The notes below the pieces were generated by a model, which saw only the letters and a program-made list of their open reading frames with translations, made no database searches and was not told the origin of the DNA. From JAZDOK01 sp043798715 (GTDB lineage: Bacteria > Vulcanimicrobiota > JAZDOK01), in NCBI GenBank assembly GCA_043798715.1, contig JAZDOK010000055.1, positions 1 through 19,467 on the forward strand: 19,467 nt of DNA, read 5' to 3'. Both the position numbers and the translations under genes were made by a program. Positions 12,054 to 18,546 of the stretch are shown here, in pieces (position 1 is the stretch's first letter; each line of letters begins with the position of its first letter).

Positions 12054-14872
12054 ACATCACGGTGAATCTTAACGGAAAGAAACGCACCTTTCACACCGAG
12101 CCCGGGGAGCGGGTGCTGAACCTGCTTCGCCGGAACGGCATCCTCTCGGTTAAAAACGGTTGCGACGGCTCCGGTACCTGCGGGGCCTGCTCCATCCTCC
12201 TGGATGGGAAACTGGTAAACTCCTGTCAGATCCTGGCCCCTCAGGTTGACGGGCATGATATAAAAACCTCTGAAAACCTGGCCCCTGCCAATCGCCTCCA
12301 CCCGATTCAGGAGGCCTTCCTCGATGCCGGAATCGTGCAGTGCGGCTACTGCACCCCGGCCATGCTGAACGCGGCGGTGGATGTTCTCGCGCGGCGTCCC
12401 GAGCCGTCGGACGAGGAGATAAAGGATGCCTTCTCCGGTATCCTCTGCCGCTGCACCGGGTACCAGCAGCTCTTCGGTGCGATTCGTCTGGCCGCCGGGC
12501 GTCTTCGGGAGGGTGCGGCCTTTTGTACCCTGTCTTCCTCTTATCCGGAATTTCGGGACGACCTCCGCCTGGTCGGGAAGTCTACCCGAAAAGTTGACGG
12601 ACCTCAGCTCGTAACCTCGGCCCCCAGTTTTGTGGAAGACATGGTGCGCCCGGGGAGCCTTTACGTCAAGATGTTGAGAAGTCCGCACGCGCACGCATTG
12701 ATCGAGCGGATTGACATATCAGAGGCTGAGAAGATGGAAGGCGTGGAATTTATCCTCACCCATGAAAACGCCCCTGAGACTCTGTACAGCGGTGCCGGGC
12801 AGGGCTACCCGGAGCCTTCTCCGTATGACCGGCGTCTCATGAACAAAACCGTGCGCTTTGTCGGGGACCGGGTGGCCGCGGTGGCCGCGATATCGGAAGA
12901 GGCCGCACTTGCGGCTTTGGAAAAAATCAAGGTGGAATACCGGGAACTTCCGGCCATTTTATCCCTGGAGCAGGCCATGGAGGACCACTCCGTCCAGATT
13001 CACAAAGAGGATGAAACGCATTACTGTTTCCCCATAGGACAGGATCTGAAAAGAAACATCGCCGCTTCCAACTCCGGCGGGATCGGCGACCTGGAAAAAG
13101 GTTTCGCCGAGGCCGACATTTTGGTGGAAAGGACTTATAGGACGGGCCACGTGCAGTGCACCCCGCTTGAACCGCACGTCGTCTATACCCGCATGGATGG
13201 GGACCGCCTGGTAATTCATGCCTCCACGCAGGTTCCCTTTCATTTGCGGCGGATCGCGGCCGCGATAGTCGGTCTTCCGGAAAACAAGGTTCACGTCATA
13301 AAGGAAAGGGTGGGCGGCGGATTCGGCGCCAAGCAGGACATTGTCATCGAGGAGGTCGCGGCCTTCATCACGGTCAAGACCGGAAAGCCGGTCTTTTTCC
13401 GCCTGAATAGGGAAGAAGAATTCATAGCCGGCCGAACGCGCCACCCCATGACGATAACTATGAAGGTGGGGGCCAAAAGGGACGGGACGCTCACGGCGGT
13501 GGACATGCGCCTTCTGGCGGATACGGGGGCCTACGGCTCGCATTGCCTCACGGTGCCCATGAACGCCTGTTCCAAGTCCCTGCCTCTTCTTAAATGCCCC
13601 AACATGCGCTACCATGTCGAGGTCTATTACACCAACAATGTCGTGGCCGGCGCCTACCAGGGCTACGGGGCCCCGGCCGGCTCCTTTGCCGTGCAGATGG
13701 CCCTGGCGGAGACAGCGGAGGCACTGGGAATGAGCCAACTGGAGTTCATCAGGAAAAATCACGTGGAGAAGGGCTATCGCCTGGAAATTTTGAAGTGCCT
13801 AGGAGAAGGGCGGGAGGGCATCGCCCAGGAAGTTTCAAGCTGCGGCCTTTCGGAGTGTCTTAATCGGGGAGAAAAATCCATGCGCCTCGCAAAGAGGGAG
13901 GAGGGCATGGCCCCTTTCCTCATGGTAGGCAAGGGCTTCGCCATCATACAGCAGGGTTCGGGCCTGCCGGGGTTGGATGAGGCCAATGCCATCATCCAGA
14001 TGCTGGGGGACGGCTCTTTCTTCCTCCTCATCGGAGGGGCCGATCTTGGTACTGGACTTGATACCATGGCGGTCAAAGTGGCGGCCGAGGTGCTCAAAGT
14101 GGGTCAGGAGAAAATTTCACTTAAATCCGGCGATACGGACGTGACTCCCTTCGACAAGGGCGCCTACGCCTCAAGCGGCACCTACTTTACCGGTTCGGCC
14201 GCCATGAACGCGGCCAGGGAGATGGAGCGAAAAATCCTGGAAGAAGCGGGGAAAATCCTCGGTGCCGAGCCCGCCGTGCTCCGCCTGGAGTATCCCGGGA
14301 AGGTAGTTGGCGGGCCGGAGGAGCTGAGCTACGCAAAGATTGCCCATGCCTCCATGAGCGGGACGGGGAGGGGACAGCTTGTGGCCACCGCCTCCTTCAC
14401 TACCGAGGAGTCACCTATCCCCTACGGGGCGCACTTCGCCAAGGTCGAGGTGGACGAACTCACCGGCACGGTCAGGGTCCTGGCCTTCCACGGTTACCAG
14501 GACTGCGGGACACCCATCAACCCGGACCTGGCTCTCGGCCAGATGTATGGCGCTTTCCTGAAGAGCATAGGGCACAGCCTCTACGAAAAGATGATCTTTA
14601 ATGAGAAGGGCCGGTGCCTCAATCCGAATTTCCTCGACTACAAGGTGCCCATGATCAAGGATCTGCCGGGGGACTTCAAGGCGGAAATGGTCTTTGTTGA
14701 CGAAAAACTCGGTCCATTCGGAGGAAAGTCCATCTCCGAAATCGCCACCAACGGGGCGGCTCCGGCCATCGCGACGGCCATCCACGACGCCGTAGGCGTA
14801 TGGCTGCGCGAATGGCCCTTCACCGCCGAAAAGGTTTTGGAGACCCTGCGCGAGAATAAAGATCACAAGTAA
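12050..14872 (+). CDS. Molybdenum hydroxylase catalytic subunit with fused 2Fe-2S domain (XdhD/YgfN-like)
   Basis: A 940-residue fusion. Residues 1-75 form a plant-type ferredoxin domain with Cys38, Cys44, Cys47 and Cys59. Residues 80-150 form the second 2Fe-2S domain with Cys98, Cys101, Cys133 and Cys135 (CGYCTPAM and CRCTGY). Residues about 165-940 form the molybdopterin-cytosine-dinucleotide domain, with GGGFGAK near 425 and SISEIAT near 894-900, in which Glu897 takes the position of the base-catalysing glutamate. Fusion of small and large subunits next to a separate FAD protein is the architecture of E. coli XdhD/YgfN with YgfM and of selenium-dependent xanthine dehydrogenases. It should hydroxylate a purine, N-heterocycle or aldehyde. 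The substrate and any selenium dependence are not visible. Start GTG at 12050 has an ideal AGGAGG upstream. Confidence 0.9.
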   Translation: MNITVNLNGKKRTFHTEPGERVLNLLRRNGILSVKNGCDGSGTCGACSILLDGKLVNSCQILAPQVDGHDIKTSENLAPANRLHPIQEAFLDAGIVQCGYCTPAMLNAAVDVLARRPEPSDEEIKDAFSGILCRCTGYQQLFGAIRLAAGRLREGAAFCTLSSSYPEFRDDLRLVGKSTRKVDGPQLVTSAPSFVEDMVRPGSLYVKMLRSPHAHALIERIDISEAEKMEGVEFILTHENAPETLYSGAGQGYPEPSPYDRRLMNKTVRFVGDRVAAVAAISEEAALAALEKIKVEYRELPAILSLEQAMEDHSVQIHKEDETHYCFPIGQDLKRNIAASNSGGIGDLEKGFAEADILVERTYRTGHVQCTPLEPHVVYTRMDGDRLVIHASTQVPFHLRRIAAAIVGLPENKVHVIKERVGGGFGAKQDIVIEEVAAFITVKTGKPVFFRLNREEEFIAGRTRHPMTITMKVGAKRDGTLTAVDMRLLADTGAYGSHCLTVPMNACSKSLPLLKCPNMRYHVEVYYTNNVVAGAYQGYGAPAGSFAVQMALAETAEALGMSQLEFIRKNHVEKGYRLEILKCLGEGREGIAQEVSSCGLSECLNRGEKSMRLAKREEGMAPFLMVGKGFAIIQQGSGLPGLDEANAIIQMLGDGSFFLLIGGADLGTGLDTMAVKVAAEVLKVGQEKISLKSGDTDVTPFDKGAYASSGTYFTGSAAMNAAREMERKILEEAGKILGAEPAVLRLEYPGKVVGGPEELSYAKIAHASMSGTGRGQLVATASFTTEESPIPYGAHFAKVEVDELTGTVRVLAFHGYQDCGTPINPDLALGQMYGAFLKSIGHSLYEKMIFNEKGRCLNPNFLDYKVPMIKDLPGDFKAEMVFVDEKLGPFGGKSISEIATNGAAPAIATAIHDAVGVWLREWPFTAEKVLETLRENKDHK

Positions 14873-14920
14873 TGGACGGTGGGTTTGCGGGAAAATGGAT
14901 TTGATTGAAAGAGTCCATTA
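14870..14920. repeat. 8-bp inverted repeat flanking the SPASM-operon promoter
   Basis: TAATGGAC (14870-14877, including the TAA stop of the XDH-type gene) is matched perfectly by GTCCATTA (14913-14920), which lies between the -35 and -10 hexamers of the downstream promoter. The arms are 35 bases apart. This could be a pair of operator half-sites or a transcript stem. Confidence 0.4.
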
Positions 14921-14933
14921 TTTATGTTATAAT
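14905..14933 (+). promoter_or_regulatory. sigma70-type promoter of the SPASM/Trp-repeat operon
   Basis: TTGAAA (14905-14910) and a perfect TATAAT (14928-14933) are 17 bases apart. Transcription would begin near 14940, giving a leader of about 30 nt to the ATG at 14970. A GGAGGA Shine-Dalgarno lies at about 14954-14959. Confidence 0.8.
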
Positions 14934-14969
14934 TCCCCTAACTTATAATATTGTGGAGGAATCGGTAAA

Positions 14970-16295
14970 ATGTGGAAATCCTCGTTATTAAAGCTGGACG
15001 GCCCGCTTTCATGTTCAATTCTTCTTGACAAGGCGTCCGGAAATCAGGGAGAGAAAGGCAGATTGAGCCTGGAAGAGTGGCAGAACCTGTTCCGCGAATT
15101 GAAGGCTTTTGTAACGGATCTCCACGTTTACTGCGAGAAACCGGAAGAGGATCTGGAGTATTTTTTCAACATTCTCCGGCTTATTGAAGCTCAGAACATT
15201 CGTTTTCACGTCCATTGCTCCGGGCTCTGGGATGAACCGCGGGAATTTCTCATGGCCATCAAGGAATTCTCCCACTTTCTTTACCTGTACCTTACGGTTT
15301 ACGGGGCGGAGGCGGAATCTCACTCGAAGATCAGCGGCAATAACCGGTTTGACGAACTGGATGCCAACATCAAGCTGGCCAACCTCTATGCCTGTGATAT
15401 GGTCGCTTCGTCCGAGCTTAACAAGAGCAATCTTCATGAACTTGAGGACATGATTCAGCATTACCAGAATATCGGCGTAAGAAGGGTTGAATTTGAGAGA
15501 CGGGTTGCCGGCCCGAATCCGGAAACGGACCTGTCGGACAAGGAATTTGAAGACGCCCTCATCAGGGTTGACCAGATGGCCCAGGAAGGCTGGAGAACAG
15601 CGGTGGGAGGATGCTTCCCCCAGTGTTTTTGCAACGCGGTCAAGAGCGTCTGCCGCGGTGGAGGTGTCAACTTCTGTGCCATTGATTCCTCCGGCTTTGT
15701 CCGGCCCTGTCTTCACAGCGAACTTAAGGCCGGGCAGGTCACAAAAGGAGGTTTCGAACGAATTTGGAAAGGGAGGCTGATGAAAAAGTGGGGCGAGAAT
15801 AATCCCTCGGAGTGTCGTGATTGCGACGCTTTCCGCTCGTATCTCTGTTTTGGGGGGTGCAAGTGCCTTTCCGAGAAACTGAACGTAGCCAGGGATCCTC
15901 TCATCAGAAAGCCTGTGAAACTGGATGATTTTAAAACCTCGCCTGAGATTAAACTGGACGGTTCCCTCTGCCCCCTTCCACGCTACGAAGTTCGTAAGGA
16001 ATCCTTTGGTTTCATTTTAATGCATGATGGGCAGTTTATCCCGATCAAAAAAGGGGCCTCGGCTCTCCTTTCGGCCATGGATGGAGAAACCTCATTGAAG
16101 AAACTGGAGGGGCAGTTTGGGAAGGAAGTCGTCCCTCTGATCTTCAGCCTCTATCTCCGTAAATTTCTTGTCTTTCGAACGATAATGACGGAGCAGCCGC
16201 TCCAACCTCCTCCCGCTTCTCAGCAAAGGAGGCCCCAAGAGCAACGCAATATGCCCGGCGGGCCCCAAGAGCAATGCAATATGCCAAGGAGATAA
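14970..16295 (+). CDS. SPASM-domain protein with a degenerate radical-SAM fold and C-terminal PqqD/RRE-like module
   Basis: A 441-residue protein. Residues 10-200 follow the outline of a radical-SAM barrel (LSLEEWQNLFRELK at 32-45 is the usual helix after the cluster loop), but the CxxxCxxC loop is missing and the GGEP motif reads CEKP (55-58). Such a protein should not bind the SAM-cleaving 4Fe-4S cluster. The SPASM region is retained: Cys236, GFVRPC (242-247), Cys282-x2-Cys285, Cys293-x3-Cys297 and Cys334, with extra cysteines at 215, 219, 221 and 228. Residues about 345-395 (GQFIPIKKGASALLSAMDGE) look like a PqqD-type peptide-recognition module. The tail is Pro/Gln-rich and carries a 10-residue tandem repeat. 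I infer a substrate-binding or cluster-carrying partner in peptide maturation. It is first in the operon; the next ATG is 4 bases after its stop. Confidence 0.72.
   Translation: MWKSSLLKLDGPLSCSILLDKASGNQGEKGRLSLEEWQNLFRELKAFVTDLHVYCEKPEEDLEYFFNILRLIEAQNIRFHVHCSGLWDEPREFLMAIKEFSHFLYLYLTVYGAEAESHSKISGNNRFDELDANIKLANLYACDMVASSELNKSNLHELEDMIQHYQNIGVRRVEFERRVAGPNPETDLSDKEFEDALIRVDQMAQEGWRTAVGGCFPQCFCNAVKSVCRGGGVNFCAIDSSGFVRPCLHSELKAGQVTKGGFERIWKGRLMKKWGENNPSECRDCDAFRSYLCFGGCKCLSEKLNVARDPLIRKPVKLDDFKTSPEIKLDGSLCPLPRYEVRKESFGFILMHDGQFIPIKKGASALLSAMDGETSLKKLEGQFGKEVVPLIFSLYLRKFLVFRTIMTEQPLQPPPASQQRRPQEQRNMPGGPQEQCNMPRR
16231..16290 (+). repeat. 30-bp imperfect tandem repeat at the 3' end of the first SPASM gene
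   Basis: Units 16231-16260 and 16261-16290 are identical at 25 of 30 positions and stay in frame, encoding RPQEQRNMPG and GPQEQCNMPR. The end of the second unit supplies AAGGAG, the Shine-Dalgarno for the next gene (ATG at 16300). Confidence 0.85.
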
Positions 16296-16299
16296 CAAA

Positions 16300-17811
16300 A
16301 TGTACAGGATCGGCTTGGAAAAAGACAGGCGGGACGACCTGCCGGAAGAAAATAAAAAGCTTTTTCTGGCGGCTAAAGACAATCTCTTTGTCTCTCCCAG
16401 GGATTTAAAGGTGCTTGTCGTAGACGGAGAGACGGCCTCCTGGATGGTCATGCCGCAGTCGGAATTTTATTTCCTCCAGCAGTTGAGAAAACCTAAATTC
16501 ATGGATCAGTTTATCAAGGAAAACGAATGGGTTTCACAGCGCCAGCTCATGGATCTCGTCGAGCAGTTCTACTCCAGGGGGCTGGTGGAAATAGACGCAA
16601 GATGCCTCCCGCACTGTGCCGATATGCAAAAGAAGCCTCAGGAGAGCATGTCGACGTTTTTTATCGAAGTGGACACGCAGAGAGAAAATGCGGCCAGCAA
16701 AGTGCTGGCTTTTGAGACAGTGCAGACCCTGGCGGAGCGGATCTTCAAGGATTTCCCGCAGGATGAATTTTTAATCGTTCTGTCCTCTACCAACCTTGGG
16801 AAACAATGGGACTACCTGGTGAAGATCATCATTCATTTCAACGAACTTGCGACTCAGAATAAAACCAGGCCGCATTATATCATTTCCGGCGGCATTTCTG
16901 AGGTCGGGAAAAATGAGCTTGAGTATGCCGTTAACCAGAAAGTTTCATTTATCCTGAGGGTCAGCGGCGTGGAGGAGCTTAAGACTGCCGACTCCGGAAA
17001 GATAATGGAGCTTTTTTCCGGTGAAAAAGCGAATTTCACCCTGGATGTCAGGATTTCGGATCCTGACGAGCTTAATGAGGCCTGTCAGCTTCTGAAAGAA
17101 AGAGAAATCCATCTGCCCCGCCTCAATTTCGCCGAGTATGATAATCTCCTGGATTCTGAAACGGGCCTACTGGTGCCAGGGCGGGTCGAGGAATTCAGCC
17201 GGAAATTTTCCGAGGTTTTCGGGCAGGCCATAGAGCATAACAAGGAAAGCAAACAGGTGTTTCTTTTCAGCGATCTCAATTTCATGATTGAATCCGCGAT
17301 CGTGAGTGAGCGCCGGAGTATGTGTATGAAATCGCCCTGCGGAGCCGGTCTGTCCATCATGGCCTTTGATACTGATGGTTTCATCTATCCCTGTGACACT
17401 ATGATAGGAATTCCGCAGTTGGCGCTGGGCAACATCAATGACATAAAAACGATTCCCGACGCCGTTCTTGCATCCCCCATCATTTCGGGGCTCCGGAACA
17501 GAAAGGTTGATTCCCTCTCAAAATGTTCGGTATGCCCCTGGAAGCATCTCTGCAGCAGCGGCTGTCCGACTCAGGCCTTCAAGGCCTTTGGAAATGTACT
17601 GAGGGAGGATCCTTTTTGCCGGTTTTATCAGGCGGCATATGAGGAAATCCTCTGGCGGCTTGCAGAAGAGCCTGCGACCATGAGCCTGCAGGATCTTCTG
17701 CCTCCTCCCTCCGGGGGCGCCGAGGAGCCTCGCGAGTCGTCTCCCCCGCAGGGAGAATGTCCTGTTGCAGAGAGAGGTTCCGGGGAACCCTTTCCTTCCC
17801 GCAGTTTTTGA
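16300..17811 (+). CDS. SPASM-domain protein with N-terminal PqqD/RRE-like domain, lacking the radical-SAM motif
   Basis: A 503-residue protein. Residues about 27-100 resemble a PqqD/RRE-type winged-helix peptide-binding module (LVVDGETASWMVMPQSEFYF at 39-58). FFIEVDTQRENAAS (120-133) aligns with the strand and loop where radical-SAM enzymes carry CxxxCxxC, but no cysteine is present between 107 and 261. The SPASM domain is complete in pattern: Cys347, GFIYPC (360-365), Cys409-x2-Cys412-x5-Cys418-x3-Cys422 and Cys440, the ligands of auxiliary 4Fe-4S clusters. The C-terminal 40 residues are Pro/Gly/Glu-rich and probably disordered. The layout is the reverse of the previous gene's (recognition module first rather than last), so they are probably partners, not simple duplicates. 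Inferred role: scaffold or electron carrier for a modification complex. It lies 4 bases after the previous stop. Confidence 0.72.
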   Translation: MYRIGLEKDRRDDLPEENKKLFLAAKDNLFVSPRDLKVLVVDGETASWMVMPQSEFYFLQQLRKPKFMDQFIKENEWVSQRQLMDLVEQFYSRGLVEIDARCLPHCADMQKKPQESMSTFFIEVDTQRENAASKVLAFETVQTLAERIFKDFPQDEFLIVLSSTNLGKQWDYLVKIIIHFNELATQNKTRPHYIISGGISEVGKNELEYAVNQKVSFILRVSGVEELKTADSGKIMELFSGEKANFTLDVRISDPDELNEACQLLKEREIHLPRLNFAEYDNLLDSETGLLVPGRVEEFSRKFSEVFGQAIEHNKESKQVFLFSDLNFMIESAIVSERRSMCMKSPCGAGLSIMAFDTDGFIYPCDTMIGIPQLALGNINDIKTIPDAVLASPIISGLRNRKVDSLSKCSVCPWKHLCSSGCPTQAFKAFGNVLREDPFCRFYQAAYEEILWRLAEEPATMSLQDLLPPPSGGAEEPRESSPPQGECPVAERGSGEPFPSRSF

Positions 17812-17813
17812 TG

Positions 17814-17819
17814 TATAAT
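17814..17819 (+). promoter_or_regulatory. Possible internal -10 element
   Basis: A perfect TATAAT lies 3 bases after the stop of the second SPASM gene and 19 bases before the next ATG. The expected -35 region (around 17791-17796) is poor, and a GGTTCC/GGAACC hairpin lies just upstream. An internal promoter is possible, but the short leader makes it weak. Confidence 0.3.
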
Positions 17820-17838
17820 TAAAACGGTAGGGGATGTC

Positions 17839-18546
17839 ATGACAGAGGAGGAAGAAAGAAGGGAAAGCGAAGGAGAAGGCGAAAGTTTTGGCCTTGAGAA
17901 GAAGGATATATCCACGGATGAGGAATATTTTGCCTTCCAGGAGAAGCTGTCTGAAGAGGAGAAGGCTGTTGGAGAATACGGGCAGGATCTTGCAGGCGAA
18001 GGAGGTGGTGCGGACAGGCATTCTCCGTATGTAGGATACGACCCTCCTAAGATTCTCATGTTTTTCCTGGTGTTTGCGTTTCTGGTTTATTACGCGGACC
18101 CGTTCTGGAGGGTCGAAGATCGCTCGAAGCCTCCATGGGCACAGAGAACGGCGGCGGAAAAGCCGCCCAGGCCGGTGAGGGATTCGGCGGAGATGCTGAT
18201 GATAGAGGGTCGGGTTTTATTAAGCGATGACCTTAAACCGGAGCAGCGGGGAGGCGGGTACGTCTTCAGAGGATTTGGAATAATAGTGAAGTTTGAAAAG
18301 TCGCTTCCTTTCCCTCTGCGCTTTGAACCCGTGGTCACCAGGGATGGTTTTTTCAGGGAGACCGTCCCGTTGCCCAGGGAGTTCTCGGGGATTAGACGGA
18401 TCGCAGGCCTTTATGCAGAAATGGATGGCTACAGGACCAGGGTCTTTTCGGATGTGGACGTGCATAGTGGCCTGGTCAAGGTGGGCGAAATAAAGATGGA
18501 GCGTGACACAACAAGGCGGGGGCGAAGTAAAGGCAGGTGTCTATAA
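17839..18546 (+). CDS. Single-pass membrane protein of unknown function
   Basis: A 235-residue protein that I do not recognise as a named family. Residues 1-60 are very acidic (many Glu/Asp, Gly) and probably disordered in the cytoplasm. A single membrane helix lies at about 71-88 (KILMFFLVFAFLVYYA). A Pro/Arg-rich linker follows (about 95-115), and then residues about 119-222, starting MIEGRVLLSDD, look beta-rich, in the manner of carboxypeptidase-regulatory-like or other Ig-like domains. The C-terminus is basic. With the N-terminus inside, the beta domain would be outside the inner membrane. AGGGG precedes the ATG. The stop codon TAA at 18544-18546 abuts the ATG of the Trp-repeat gene with no spacer, so the two products are almost certainly coupled and likely work together at the membrane. 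Confidence 0.75.
   Translation: MTEEEERRESEGEGESFGLEKKDISTDEEYFAFQEKLSEEEKAVGEYGQDLAGEGGGADRHSPYVGYDPPKILMFFLVFAFLVYYADPFWRVEDRSKPPWAQRTAAEKPPRPVRDSAEMLMIEGRVLLSDDLKPEQRGGGYVFRGFGIIVKFEKSLPFPLRFEPVVTRDGFFRETVPLPREFSGIRRIAGLYAEMDGYRTRVFSDVDVHSGLVKVGEIKMERDTTRRGRSKGRCL

Noticed and set aside
12959..13762. 267-codon minus-strand ORF inside the molybdenum hydroxylase gene, with similar long shadows at 10042-10761, 12020-12694 and 15015-15716
   Set aside because: They are antisense to well-supported genes, show no domain motifs, and are explained by GC-rich codon third positions.
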